64,000 bases of DNA, taken from positions 23,430,523 through 23,494,522 of the forward strand of contig NC_043965.1 of NCBI RefSeq assembly GCF_902148855.1. Reading direction: 5' to 3'. Of the stretch, positions 11,401-24,249 are shown one piece after another; positions within the stretch are counted from its first letter, which is position 1, and the number at the start of each line of letters is the position of its first letter. The notes beneath the pieces were generated by a model, which ran no database searches, had not been told where the DNA came from, and worked only from the letters and a program-made list of their open reading frames with translations. A program made the translations under genes and the position numbers. This DNA is from Sphaeramia orbicularis. Lineage: Eukaryota > Chordata > Actinopteri > Kurtiformes > Apogonidae.

Positions 11401-13244
11401 GTTTTTTATGCCAAAAAACAGTCAAGTAAACTAATTTTTAAAAAAAATACTGTGCCTCTGTGGATTAACTGAGCCTTTGAGGGAAACTCTTTAGAAATCC
11501 TTTAGCGAATGAAGGTAAATTCTTCCCTTCAAATTCCCCACCCACTGAAGCATTTGCATTAAATGAGTAAATCCAAGTCTCACGCAATATAAACATGCAG
11601 GTATTGCAAAGTATAGCCCATCCCCCTTCCCTTCAAAGTTACTTATCACACATGACTGCCTACTAAACTACCTACTCTACAACATGGGGTTAACTACAAA
11701 AGAGACAAAAACACCTTATACACTGCACTGTCTTGCTCTCATCTTGGAGGAGCAAGTAGAATGTGACTTCTTATCTTCTAAAGATGTGCATTTGTGTGTG
11801 ATTTTAATAAACATGTAATACACCAAACCCACAGATCCTGTTTGAAAGTGTGTGAAACTTATAGAGATCCTTCATCACCAACGATTGACCCACTAAAACT
11901 TTGTCCTTTGTTTATTTGTGCGTATGAAATGTACCTCTTTCTGTTGTTCATACTCTAATTTACTAAGAATCAAGGCCTTCTCCAAGTCAGCCTCATACAG
12001 CTCAGTCGTCATCTATGGAGGGAGAAGGAGATGAGGAAGAACAACCATATTAAAAACAAAATTAGTACCGTCACTAAGATAAGACGACAACTGGTAGATA
12101 TTCATCATAATCAGGGAAAGACAAGATTTTACATTTCATAAACCTGCCTTTCTAATTAATTTCATTTCACAAAATAATGCTCTCTCTCCTACATCTCTAA
12201 AAGAATGACTGGGTGATTAAAATAAACCTTCTAAATTCACTTTCAAAAACATACTTCTTATGGTTCATATTGATGAAAGCATGTGAGCTGTGTGACATGA
12301 CAAACAGCATATGCTGTAAAACTTTTTAAGGTGCCTCTCAATGGCACAGTGAATGTTAGACATATAATTCAAAAACATTTACCATACCTGTTCATCCCTC
12401 TGCTTCCATTGCTGCCACCCTTCTGAAGGTATACCATTGTCCACTGATGCTGGATTGAGAAGTTCACTTGCTATTCCTGACAGTGTCATACACTGAGGGG
12501 GGGCACAAGACTTCTGAGGAATCTTCTTGAAGGCCAGGTTCCTCAACTGGCAGAAAAGGAGACCGTATCAAACTATCAGTCACGCTATTATTTCTAAGTT
12601 ACGAACAACTCCCTTGCTCCATTTTTAACTGCAGAAACGTTAAGTGTAGATGCTGACTCAGACTCAATACATTTCTTGATGCACTTGGGCCTATTAATCT
12701 ATACAGCATCTACAAGGTCTCCTCATTGTGTGAGTTGATTACTGCAGGTATATTGGCTGTTTTCAGTTAATACTTGTAATGCTTGACATCTTGACAAAGA
12801 CTAACATCAGAGTCATTATGTTTATCAAAGAATCCATGACGACAAAAAACATAATCGGTTTATTGCTGGAGTGCTACCATCATTTACAGTTTCATTTCAG
12901 GGGGAAGAGAAACACCATTACGTCTATGTGAACCAAGGGAGTCAACACATCAACTGCAGACAGGTAGGAAGCAGAGGCCCTTTACAGTCACTGACCTCGT
13001 TTGCTTCGCTCTGCTGCTGTTCTCTCTTCTTCTTCTTCTTGTCTTTCTTTTTGTCGTTTCCCTGTCCGGCTTTCCCCCCGGATGCCCCTGCCTTCCCTTG
13101 CCGTGTCTTGCCGGAGGACTCCCGTCCGCTCTTTGTGCTGGTCTTCCCAGGCTCGGATGTGTCCGAGTCCGAGTCCGAGTCTATCTGCAGCAAGGCAAAA
13201 CGGGAAGCGGTGGTGGGGACGGTGATCATTGCAGACGATGCCAT
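8407..13244 (-). CDS. gkap1: G kinase-anchoring protein 1
   Basis: GKAP1 (GKAP42) is a Golgi-associated coiled-coil protein that anchors cGMP-dependent kinase. Eleven coding exons join in phase: 13244-12996, 12546-12388, 12012-11935, 11293-11158, 11006-10981, 10812-10651, 10499-10413, 10145-10082, 9983-9913, 9831-9754 and 8448-8407, giving 383 residues against about 366 in human. The N-terminus has the family signature VPTTASRFALLQ, then a Ser/Asp run, a Lys-rich stretch and [20 protein letters not shown]. The second half (from about residue 217) is acidic-basic coiled coil (QEERFFNKVEDD; AEQLKYELEKKDQEIDKL; LLHAALEQERSKVK). The tiny last exon (GNKKGRKGSEMEL) matches the short Lys/Arg tail of the family. 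A 26-bp exon (11006-10981) is notable. An acceptor 14 bp upstream of the start codon (at 13259-13261) implies a 5' noncoding exon, probably ending at the donor near 13617. Confidence 0.93.
9233..9723. repeat. AT-rich stretch with three direct copies of GTCCACRTGTTACC
   Basis: In the last gkap1 intron the motif GTCCAC(A/G)TGTTACC occurs three times in the same direction (9233-9246, 9541-9554, 9710-9723). The rest of the 490 bp is AT-rich and not tandemly repeated. Two copies contain CACGTG. I do not recognise the element. Confidence 0.5.
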
Positions 13245-13258
13245 TGGGAGAAGGAAAA

Positions 13259-13785
13259 CTGAAACCCAAGAAAAAAATGTATAACAAATGAAGTAGAACA
13301 TAAAACCGGGTTATTAAATGAGTTAGCTTCTAATGTTAGTTAGAGCCCCATAAACAGAGACACCTATTTGGAACTGTATTAAAGCAACAGAATGTAATGT
13401 TACTACGTATGATGTGATATTTAAAGGGATTTGCAGTTTACCGTAGAAAAAAGCCTGATCATAACTGACACGGCTAGCTTTGCATAGCACTAAGTTAACC
13501 AGTGTTAGCTAGCGTTACATACAAAACGCCGCTTTAGCCGGCTCCGTTAGCTTCTAAACAAGTGCAAAAGTAGTAATGCATGACAGTTAAAAGCACACTA
13601 ATGAATTCAGACTGACCTTTAATTTTAATGTACTCGCTGGCTTGTGTTGGAGAGGCAGTTCTCAGAAGTAAAGTTGCCAAAGGATACTTTCACCTGTAGT
13701 GAAGCTACTATCAGTACTGTTTCGCTACCAGCAACTGTCTGAGTACGGCAGCCCGGAGGAGCCAAAAAGGATAGGCGTCTAAAGC
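13259..13785 (-). promoter_or_regulatory. gkap1 5' region, candidate noncoding first exon
   Basis: Upstream of the gkap1 start is a pyrimidine-rich acceptor ending at 13259. A consensus-like donor lies at 13616 on the minus strand (AAAG|GTCAGT). The likely noncoding exon lies just above it, in a locally less AT-rich stretch to about 13780. No TATA box was identified. Confidence 0.4.
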
Positions 13786-13850
13786 AGGGGTCAGCAACCT
13801 TTGGAAACATCTTTCTGGAGCTAAAAGCATCATCAGCAACAAAGATGTGT
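13786..13850. mobile_element. hAT-like transposon end fragment
   Basis: CAGGGGTCAGCAACCTTTGG at 13786 is the well-known terminal wording of a teleost hAT-like family. The following bases (GAGCTAAAAGCATCATC) fit loosely. The opposite end is not visible, so this is a fragment. Confidence 0.45.
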
Positions 13851-15215
13851 AAAAACATTTATCCCGCTCTATTTTGTACTACAATATGGCCAGCCCTTTA
13901 TGATTATTTTGTATTTTACCTCTGGATTTTTAAAGTAATACAATGTTTGTGCATTCATGAAATTATACATAGACAAAACCGAAAAGAGTTCCCATTTCCA
14001 AAACACAAAACAGATTTATTGTGTAATAGGGAAAAACCTCCACTAGCATGAGTAGTCTTCTCCAGAAACAAACTAACTACTAAATAATTTGACTTGAGTC
14101 AGTTCAACCCCCATGCATTTCCAGATTCTAGAATGTTTATTGTCATTATGTGCACATAACAAACTTTTTCTTGGAGGTAGTTCTTGGCTAGATACAAATA
14201 AAAAGAGAAAATATAACATTTCCTGCGTGCATTGTGAGACTACTGGGAACATGTTTAGAAAAGTGGGAAGGAGGTGAAGTCCAGATCAGGTCTCAAAATG
14301 AAAAAATAAATAAATAAATAAAATTGCTGCTTAAAGAAATGTATACACAGTTTAATGCCATTACACCCAGTAAACAGCCTATGTGATAGGATATACAGGG
14401 TTGAGAGAGGATATCATATGAGTATTATTTACAAGTTATTCTTACCATAGGTTTGGACCTTAAAGAATGGAATACAGTCAAGAGAATAACGAACAAGTTG
14501 TGCCCCATGTTTAATTAGTATCTTCAAGACACATTCAGTACCAAAATAAGTTACACAGCATTCAACATTTGGATATAACTAGTACTCAAGTGGAAAAAAA
14601 TATAAAAACTCAAATATATAAATAATACTAACAAACTAAATATCACAATCAGAGTGCTGAAAATACATTATACCTACTGGACATTTTAAGTGCTGCACAG
14701 TGGTCTTTATGTTGAACACCAGTTTGAACTTCAAGTGCGGATATGATACGAACTAGTAACAAAATGTGCATTGTTGTATTTGTGGGGTACAAGAGCCAAT
14801 AAAAGACATCTGTAACTTTTACTGTTTCAAATAAATGGTAAACCTATAGATTTTTGTCCACAACAAAGTAAGGATAAATCTTAGCCCATCCTGTGTAGCG
14901 TCATTACATTACAGGTTATAAAAAAACATTGGAAGTCACAGTTTTGTTGTTCTGTAATTTTGTGGCAAGACTCTTCAGCTGTTTTATATCAGTAGGATGT
15001 ATGTGCATGCGTGTAAGGACCCATTCAGCTTAGTCTTTAGTATAGTTTGAATGTGGACATGAACTGAATATTCTGATTTTGTTTGTTCCTTTAAGGCGCT
15101 TGTGGATGTGTTATTTGTGACAAACATTTTGTTCACAATCACTAAACTAGACTCTTCTACAGACATTACAGCAGTCATGGGACTCTAATAAAACAGACAT
15201 AATACACATGAAACA
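13851..15215. other. gkap1-kif27 spacer and kif27 3' untranslated sequence
   Basis: AT-rich sequence with no convincing coding frame. 14130-14200 (TTATTGTCATTATGTGCAC, then TTTTTCTTGG) resembles a LINE tail. (AAAT)n lies near 14310-14322. The right part presumably carries the kif27 3' untranslated region, whose end I cannot fix. Confidence 0.45.
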
Positions 15216-18200
15216 CTATCGGTCAGTGTTTTTAGACATTTCTATTGAGTCTTCAAGTATTGTCTCAGTGCTGGTATCCACAACAGACTGACGCCTCCTT
15301 GTGGCAGATCCACGGACCTGCAGGTCGCATGGGGAGATCTGTCTCAGGTCTTTCCGGCACAGACGGACTTGAGTCATCTCTAACTTTTCCTCACACTGAC
15401 CAGCCCCATAGGATCGTGTGTGCATCTGGTCGTGTGAGGGCGCTGTAGTCTTTTTGTGTGTTTGGAGATCAGAAGATGATGAGGGACGAAGTTTTTGGTG
15501 AGCATGTGTGTGCTTTATTTCTGCCTCGTTGTTGTGTGCTTTTGTGTCTGTTGGCCCAGAGTGTATTTTTGTGTATGTTGTTGTGATGTGTGTCTTTGTC
15601 TGCGCCTCTTCAGTGTGCATTTGGGGTTCATTTGTGCTTGGACATGCCTGTATACTGAACATGTGTGAGTGTTCCTGTGTGCCTGAGGTCTGATTGGCAG
15701 GTTGATGGGCATCACTAAGGAGCTCTCTCAGTTTTTTCTTTAGCTGACGGCTGGAGGTCTTGTAGAAAAATAACTCTTTTTCAAGATGCTGCAGTCTGTC
15801 TTGGATGACCTCATGTTTCTCTGCAGTGGCATTCTCTGCACCCACACACAGACAAATAAAGTTAGTAAAAAGCAATTTATATAAACACATTTACATACAT
15901 ACATACATTTCAATACAGATAGGGACACAGACAAAACATTATATGCACAGATGGTTTTTCTCCATAACTCATTATTTATCTATGTAAATATATACTACAC
16001 TATATACTGTACTACCATATATCATGGTTTTCTATTGGCCCATTAAACTGTCTCACCTTTAAGTTTCTGCAGCAGAAGCTGAATGTGTTTCTGATGATCT
16101 CTGTGCTGCTCTGTTAGTCTGCGGTCCGCGTCTAATGCCAGACACTGCATGGCAGCTTCCATCTCCCTAAGCACCACCTCTTGCTCCTCATTGTGTAGCT
16201 CCAACTCTTTACATTGCAAACGCAAACTACGGTCTTCTTCCCGAAGACAAACAACCTGGAAAGGATGATTCAGGCCAGAGAGAGCCAAATAATAAATTAA
16301 AACCACATTTTTATACACTTAAACAGGAAAGAACTGAAAAACAGCCAGAAGGAAAAACAAAATTCTATGCCATGTGACATTTAGGCACTGCTTCAAGGAA
16401 AGGAGCAGGTAGCATCAGTATCTACCACCTCAATGCTGTATGGGTGTGAATTTGTTCCATACCTTGTTAAAATACTTGACAAACAGCTCAGAGACCTCAG
16501 GTGGTGAAAGCTCCTTTAGTTTCCTGATGATGTTACAGACATGGGCAGGCTCTGTGTTTTGTGACTGATATAGAGAGGATTCTGTAATTGACAGTTTTTC
16601 CTGTTTGTCCTGGATCGATCGGGTTTTAAAGTCCAGAGCGGCATCTAAAGTTTCAAGGGCTTCCTCCAACTGAAGCAGGTAATGCTCCTCCTATTAGAAA
16701 AAACACCAAACCCAAGGACAAATAAGCTTATGTGTCTTTGAACTACTTCTTTAAACATGACGCACATACACTTTTCATTTTTTCACCTCCACAGTGAGGA
16801 CTTTGTTGTCCTTCAGCTGTGCATCCAGAGCATCCCTTCTGTTTTTAAGTTTGTCCCTCTCCCTCTCTAGTTCCTCTACAGTGAATCCTCTGTTTGGCTT
16901 TTCACTGCTGCTGCTCTGCATCTGCTCCTGGAGAGTTTCCAGCTGTAATGATACACGCAGCAGGTCCTGACTCAGAGCCTGCAATGGTATTAAAACAATA
17001 GATACCAACTTTATTCTCATACGTGTTACCGTAGCAAAGTTGTTCCAATGTTTGTTTATATCACAATAAAACCTTATCATAAAACCATACATGCATGTTC
17101 ACAGTCAAATACAAGGGCTAACCTGGCTGGAGCGTAACTTCTTCATCTCTAACTTGTTTTTCTGTTGCATATAGGCCTCCTTTTGAAGGAGCACCTCCTC
17201 TCTCCTCCTCAGTTCCTCCTCTAGTTCCTGAAGCTGAGCTCTCCTCTGTAACACCTGCTCCTCTTCCTCCTCCAGCCATCTACCCTCATGTACCTTCAGT
17301 AAAGAGAAGCAGGAGTGAGAAATTGGAGGAAAAGAAAAAAAGCACCACAAGGAGGTTGTATAAAAGGGTGCAAATACATTCTGAAACATTCTAACAAGTA
17401 TTTTTTTTTTTTTAAATAGGGCTTTACCTTTTCCCTTAGTTTTTCCTGGTGGCAGCCTTTGTTTTCTAACTTTTGACCCTTTAAAGAAAAATATTGAAAT
17501 TAAACATTAGACTAAAGTTAAGTATAAACTGAGGACGCAAAATAATGAACAGGCTCAATTTAATGGATGCAGAAAGAAAATTATGTAACATGTTGTGTCA
17601 TCCATTCTTTGTAAATTTTGCTCCATTTATCAAACAAAAACAATTTCAACAGAGGTAAAAATACAAGTAAATTTGAGGAAGTTTAAATTCAAGTTTGATA
17701 GGTGAAATGGTAAATATTTCAACTGCATTGCCCTCATACTCAGTACATTTCTTAATACTGTATAACTAACCTCCTGCTGGTCAGGTAGCATGTTGTGAGT
17801 GGCGTCTCTCTCCTGCCTCAGGCTATCCTGGAGCTCTGCTCTCTGCAGTCTCATGTGCTGCAGGCTGCGGTACAGATCAGCCCGAACCTGCTGGCTCTGC
17901 AAGGATATCTCTGCTAACAAGCCAGCTGCTTTGACGTCAGTGTTTTGACTGCCACGTATGTCCACTGCTTGGGACTCCTTGTCTGTCATACACAAATTTG
18001 GTGCACATATGGTTCAACAGTTTTGCTGTGCTGTCTACCTGGTAGGTACACTTATGGTCAGTCCCGTCACTATTGTACATTATTTATCTTAATTTCATAT
18101 GTAAGTGGTTGTTTTACATTATTATATTTGCGTAACGTTTAGCTCCCCATCGGTTGGGCATATAATTGTGTGAAAGTGACTTTTTACTTATTTGTTCATA

Positions 18201-21200
18201 GTATGATTAACACATGGTAGCTAACTTGCAATTTTTTTTAGCTTAACAGTGTGAGAACACGTTGGTGTTCTAGTGATGAGACTGACTATATGCTCTTCTG
18301 CCAGGAATAAACGATAAGTGTCCAAAGTAGTTCAGTTTCTGTCCTATTTAACACAAAGCACAAATACAACCACTACACAAACATATGTACCAGTTTTTTC
18401 AAGCTCTTTGATTAGCTCCTCTTTCATTCGCATGTTGACTGACAGTTCTTGGATCCTTCTCTGGGTGACAGTATCAGGCCTTATTTTTGCCTTGCTCACA
18501 CCACATGGTTTGGCAATGCCATCCTTATTTCCTAAGAAATGATATAAAAGAGACAAGACAAAATAACTCCTTGTGACAACTCAAAGGAAAGTAAGAGAAG
18601 GATAAGAATGAAGGTAGTCTATGCAATCAAATAGATGTAAAGCATACCATACCAGTGACTCCATGAGACTGTTGTTTAGACCAAATTCCATTAGATGTTT
18701 CATTCAGTCCAGTACTTTTCTTTGTCTGAAATGATTTCCTCTGATGGCTTGTCCACGTACGGTTCAAAGAACGTCTGTATTAATGTCATAAACCATGATT
18801 AAACTCTTTAGATTTTATTCTTCTGTCTCTATAAAAAATCAAAGTGGCAATTGACACAGTACTGTGGCACGAAATATCGGTTTGTCTATTACCACAGAGC
18901 CAATGAGTGCCCTCGTTATATCATGTGTTAACTGGTAAGTTACGTCCCGAGAAAGTACCAAGGCAATCAGATAGCAAATAGGTCATCCTAAGACACAATA
19001 GATATTTATCCCAGGTCTTCCATGTTGCAGTCCAATATGTTACTGTTTGAATATCATTTCTTTTTTTTTTTTTTTTTTTCCAAATGGTTTTCAAATTGGG
19101 GGGGGGGCACCGGTAAATCCGACATTGATATAATAATATAAATCAGCCACTGGGACATTCAGAGTGCAGAATTTGGAGCACAGCACTCAATACACTGAAC
19201 TGACACAGAACTGAGAAGTCACATGGCACACTAACGCATCTAACATGTAGCTCCGCCCACCTTCTCCAGCCTCCAGAGGAAAGAACACCATGAAACAATA
19301 TAGAGAGTATTTAGAACAATAATTCCTACTCTATACTATATACTATCACCAATTTATCATTTCTTCACAGTACTGTGGCAGCAAAATGCACAAAAGAATG
19401 CACTGAAGCATAAGCCATATATATCACCACAGTACTGTGGCAACAAGAGGCTACTGAGTTCATTTAAGAGTATCCATGATTGGCTCTAGTACAAATGCTA
19501 ACATTTAATTGGTCTGTGGCAATAGACAAACCGATATTTTGTGCCATAGTACTGTGGCAGTTGCCTTGCCATAAAAAAAGACCCAATATGCTCCTACTGT
19601 ACACACTCTCACCTAAATCCCACTTTGCCCATATCATCGTCATCCTGCTCTTCCTCCTCTTGGTTGTTGTCTTTGGTCTCCATCTGCTGTTTTAGAAATG
19701 GACAATAGACTTCATCCTCTTCATCAATCTCAGCCAGCAGGACTTGACCACGCATCTTAAAGGCTGCTATGATTCTCTCCAGAGAATAGGCTGGAGGACT
19801 GGAGTGGATCTACACACAAACACACAACCACAGTTACGCAATACCAAAAACCTGCCAAATGCAACAGGGATTACAGACAGCAACAGTGCAGCAGCCTACC
19901 TTCCTGGGTGGCCGCTGTCCACAGCTCTGTCTGAATAGAGGGACGCTGTGAGGTCTCTTATCTGAGTTCCCAGAGGCACCTGTTTCCGTTGCTCCTGATG
20001 TTGCACTTTTTAAAGTAAAAAGCTCACTGTGAAGACGAGCGATCAGAATCTGCTGGTTCACCAGTTGTTCAGTCTGAAACATTTACAAACAACTAATAAA
20101 ATGTGCAAAAATTCTACAGATAATGGAGTTTCATATCATCTTCCAGTGAGTTAGAGCTCGTTGTCCTCTACCTTTATATGATTACGTTGCTTTTCTTCTA
20201 TTAATGCCTGGATGTGGGTTTTATTCTCCTGGACAAGTTTGTCTACTTCTTTTTGTAAATGTCTCAGCTCTGTGTCTTTTTCCTCCAGTACCTGTTCATC
20301 TATGGCAAGAGCTTCCTGAGAGAGAAAAAGAGGTTTAATATGAGGCTCTTTTGAGTAAAAGCTTATACAGATTGTGGAGTATGAATACAAACTGTGCTCT
20401 CCATTTGATTTTAGTTGATTAATCAGATATTATGAACTTCAGTGATACCTCAGTGTAATATCTTTACCTGACACTCAGTTAGTTCTTGTCTGAGCTTTAA
20501 TACGGTGATATGGTTGGGTTGGTCTTCCTCTTTCTCCGAATACTCCTTATTGTCAGATTGATGTGAGTTATTGACAGCTTTCAGCCTCTCCTGCCAATCT
20601 TGCAGTCGCTGCCTGAAATCATTATTTTGAGCGGAGCTAGATATATCTCCAAGAAGAACAGCAGCTTCTTGTGCAAGTAGGCAGTAGTCTGATAATTCCT
20701 GTTGGTTTGCTGTTGTATGATGGTTAGTTAACCAGTTAACTTGACTGGGCTGTTTAAAGTTGTCCTCCTCTCCAACTCTTCCCTCTGTCTTCTCCCTTTC
20801 CTTTAGCAGTTCTTTCTCTTTCTCTTTCAGCAGCTCTCTCAGTGTCTGTGCTTCATATTCCAACTCTCCCAGCCGTGCATCACCAGGATCCCAGGTTGGC
20901 GGACACGATCTGACCTCTGTATGAGCAGACACTGCTCCAGGGCGGTTCCGGATGTGACGAGCCTTAGATGCAAACTGCAAAACACTCAGAGTCTCTGCTA
21001 CACTGTGGTGGGAGGGGCTTACGCATGCCACCATCAGTGTATGGGCAGTGCCTCCCAATGCATCACGGAGCAGCCGGGTGATTTTGGCATCGCGGTATGG
21101 TATGTGAGCGCTGTTGCAGTTGTTTCCTCTGCGATTTCGACCTGGGTCAGATAGAGCTCTGATCACATTGCCCAGTGCCAGAAGGCCTGTGTTAATGTAC

Positions 21201-22621
21201 ACAGACTCTTTGAGACGTGTCCCAGTGTTGCCAGTTTTTCCGGCACGCTCTGATCCTGCCAGGTCAACCAGACAGAGCTTGGAGGAGCGCACAGACTTTG
21301 AGAAAGATGTGTTGTCGTGAAAACACTGGAAGAGCTGCAGGGTGAGGATGGCGTGAGAGCGACTGGACTTCTCATTCATTCCTGTCGTGCCAGTGTGGCG
21401 CAGGGCATTTCCCATCTCCAATACACTGAGGAGTTCCTCCGCAGAGGAGACGGTCACCTCTTTGGCTCCCACCACCACTGCAAATACACAAAACAACACA
21501 AAAACATGCTGTCATTGGGAAAATCTGTGAAAAAAATCAGAAGGAATCCACTGCTGTGAATATTTTTTGAAATAAATGTAAGTTAAATGTAAAGGTGCAT
21601 TAGATAATTTATTTTCTCAGTCTCAGCATTTATTTATTCTCTTTTTGTGTCTTCTATTTTGCTTTATTATATTGTTTTGTTTAGATTGAAGTAATCTTAA
21701 GTATTTGTGTTTGTCTTTTTTCTTTGCAGTAGATTAAGCTTGATCTGTGAGGTACATTAGGCTGCATTTTTGTATGAGAAGAACTATGTAAATGAACGTG
21801 AGTTTACTTAATGACACACTGTTACATGATGGCAGTAAATTTTGACTAGTTAATAATAAAAGCAACACATTTTGAACTAAATAGTGTGTACTGTGATACT
21901 TTTACCACCATATACCCCCTTTCAGGTAATTTCACTACATTACAACTCTCACTGAATTAAAAAGAGCATCTGTGTAAGGCATTGATAACTTTGACACACA
22001 CTTAAGGATGACATATGGATGATATAAGTAAATAGCTAGTGGGAGGATAGAAGGAAAAAAATCAACACAGACGGAGAGTAATATCTGAAAGTATACACTG
22101 ATCTGAAGACCACCAATATCCAGACCTGGACCCCTCTGACAACCTCAAGAATGTGATTCAGGGGGAGACACATGATCTCAGGCTAGCACACAAAGCTGAG
22201 CTTCATGCATTTTTGCACCAGGAGTGACATTAAAGTGCCTAACAGCGATGGGAATAACTGATGGAGAGCATAACAAGGTGCATGGTAGCTGTGACTGGAA
22301 ATCAGTTATTCTACCTATTAGCGTTTTTTTTTTTTAACCACCTAAGATCCAGCTATGGGTTTTCTGTCCACATTTGTGGACAAGAGTTTCACAACTTTAT
22401 ACAAAAAAAAAAAAAGAAAAGAAAAGAAACCTGTCCACCACGAAGGACATTCTATAAAAATTTTAAAAACTGCATCTGAAAAAACTGTTGCATCATGATG
22501 TTTCCAATATAGGCACTTATTTAATAAAAAACAAAAAAGCTTGTACTTTGCTGACATTTCCTGGGTCTCAGGAGGTTAACTATTCCTGAGCACTAAGTAT
22601 AAGTATTGTACTATCTGAAAA

Positions 22622-22703
<82 letters not shown>

Positions 22704-24249
22704 TTTTGAGTAGTTGTCAGTACTGATGAACAAAAATGTTCATTTTACCCACAAAAAATACTAATATAATAAAACAAACAGAAATTTCTCAATTATTTTC
22801 AGAGCTGCACACACATTTTTAAAAAGAAAAAAAAAACAAAACTGTATGCAGTATATATTACAGATTTAAAAGTGTAAAAAACATATAGTCAAAATCCTGT
22901 TTATCAACGTGGCTTTTTAAATGACCTGTGTTTCCTCTGTCATCCTCTCTGATATGAAGCTCTTTGTGAGTAGTATGGAGCTCCAGCAGGTCTCGTAGCT
23001 CTTCTCTGTACAACTCAATGTACGAGACTCGAACTGTAGCCTTCTCAACATCACTGCTCTGTGTTGTTTTGCCCAACAACACAAACACATCATGAGCCAC
23101 ACGGTCAATGATACCACCATCTTCAGCTGTGAAAGAAAAAGGAGAACGCAAAAGAATAATTACAGGGGCAAATTACTTCGGTCAAGAAAGGACACTTTGA
23201 ACATAAGATTGTGGTTTTAACAGAGCTGAAATCTAAAATATATGGAAGAGGATTTAGGCCAATGGGAAAAAAATGTAGGTCCAATAAATTTTTAAAATTA
23301 TTATTCTGAGAAAAAAGTCAGAATTCTGAGAAAACAGTCAGAATTCTGAGATTAAAGTCAGAATTCTGACTTTTTTCTCAGAATTTTGATTTTTTTTTTT
23401 TTCTGACATCCAGGGAGAGTGTCACTTTTGCTTTATGGCATACAGGAGGACTATAGCAGGTTGACATAATGACAGATTTAGGTGACTTTGTACACATCCG
23501 AGGGGTTCCAGAAGAAACCATTTCACTAATAGATGAGCAAAAGGAAAGGAAACAGATATCAGTGGCTTTTCCTTCAAATTTACATACACAAGTTTCGAAA
23601 CATAACATTCACTCACCTTTTGCTCACCTGAGAAAAAATTCTGAGATTAAAATCAGAATTCTGACTTTAATTTCAGAATTCTGAGGTTTCTTTCTCATCA
23701 TCATCATAAAATATGTAACCATCCAACACAGGAAAAAAAGGTGACAAAACCTGTGAGCTGCATATCCAAACTTTAACAGTGGTTTTCTTGTTACCCTGTT
23801 TGTGGATGATCCTACATCTCTCATCTCAAACCCATTACACAACACAGAGACACAAATAAACACAGACATATTCAAGGTCAGTGTATACACGTGTCTGCTC
23901 TCCTAGGTCTCCCTGTTGTAAAAGTAAACCCACTGATGCTCTAGGACTCACCCAGGTTTCCTCCTCCGAGTGTATATGTCTTTCCTGACCCTGTTTGTCC
24001 ATAACAGAACACGGTGGCATTGTAACCGTCGATCAGGGACTCCACCAGGGGCAGGACGCAGGACTCGTACACCTCATCTTGGCTGACTGTCGACCCGAAC
24101 GCGTGGTCGAAACAGAAGAGTCGGTCTGACCCGAGCATCACCTGTTCGGAGCCCGGCACCACCCGCACACACACCTGGTGGTTGTGGAGAACCTCCCTGG
24201 GAAGCAACGGCCGAATACGGACCGCCACACGGACACACACCTCACTCAT
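15216..24249 (-). CDS. kif27: Kinesin family member 27 (kinesin-4, ciliary)
   Basis: KIF27 is a KIF7/Costal-2 relative linked to motile cilia. Fifteen coding exons join in phase: 24249-23952, 23126-22926, 21477-20468, 20315-20172, 20073-19900, 19809-19613, 18774-18653, 18531-18391, 17982-17771, 17478-17428, 17293-17123, 16978-16787, 16690-16463, 16255-16057 and 15835-15216, giving 1319 residues (human about 1400). The motor fills residues 1-345: VRVAVRIRPLL at the start, P-loop GQTGSGKT (84-91), switch I NEKSSRSH (201-208), switch II VDLAGSE (237-243) and HIPYRDAKITRLLRD. The exon 7 region reads RRSLNRTW. Residues from about 700 are heptad-rich coiled coil. The last exon encodes a polar His/Thr-rich tail. 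The 1010-bp third exon covers most of the motor and the start of the stalk. All motor motifs look intact. The position between gkap1 and qng1 favours KIF27 over KIF7. Confidence 0.93.
18843..19569. mobile_element. Inverted-repeat element with CACAGTACTGTGG palindromes in kif27
   Basis: The left end (18843-18898) and the reverse complement of the right end (19511-19569) agree over about 55 bp, sharing AGTACTGTGGCAC and ATATCGGTTTGTCTATT. Each end also contains CACAGTACTGTGG, a perfect 13-bp palindrome (one substitution at the right end). Two more copies occur inside, near 19368 and 19427. It also holds a T run (19061-19079) and a G run (19099-19107). No transposase is encoded. It lies between kif27 coding exons 6 and 7. 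The family is unknown to me. Confidence 0.65.
22108..22250 (+). other. Possible transposase remnant
   Basis: Read on the plus strand, this part of the second kif27 intron gives PDLDPSDNLKNVIQGETHDL, faintly like the 'SPDLNPIENLW' region of Tc1-type transposases. Similarity is by eye only and weak. Confidence 0.2.
22338..22575. mobile_element. piggyBac-like MITE, copy 2
   Basis: Same family as 2209-2433, with which it shares most of its right half almost base for base (for example CATCATGATGTTTCCAATA and AAGCTTGTACTTTGCTGACA). The ends are CCACCTAAGATCC and GGGTCTCAGGAGG, flanked by TTAA at 22334-22337 and 22576-22579. It lies in the second kif27 intron. Confidence 0.75.
22627..22700. repeat. 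Poly-A followed by (AT)n microsatellite
   Basis: About 29 A residues followed by more than 20 AT dinucleotides, in the second kif27 intron. Confidence 0.9.
23300..23695. repeat. Pair of AGAATTCTGA repeat blocks flanking unique sequence
   Basis: Two blocks (about 23303-23395 and 23632-23690) are built from the palindromic word CAGAATTCTGA spaced by AGAAAAAAGT or GATTAAAGT-like linkers, and form inverted copies of each other. The 230 bp between them contains an open frame (23469-23684, plus strand) starting MTDLGDFVHIRGVPEETI. The layout suggests a mobile unit with repetitive inverted ends, inside the first kif27 intron. I cannot name its family. Confidence 0.5.

Noticed and set aside
12871-13284. 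Plus-strand open frames of 137 and 74 codons
   Set aside because: They are the antisense of the first gkap1 coding exon, whose Ser/Asp and Lys runs give long open complementary frames.
15216-24249. Assignment as kif7
   Set aside because: KIF7 and KIF27 motors are close, but the gkap1 and qng1 neighbours are those of KIF27 and the motor reads closer to it.
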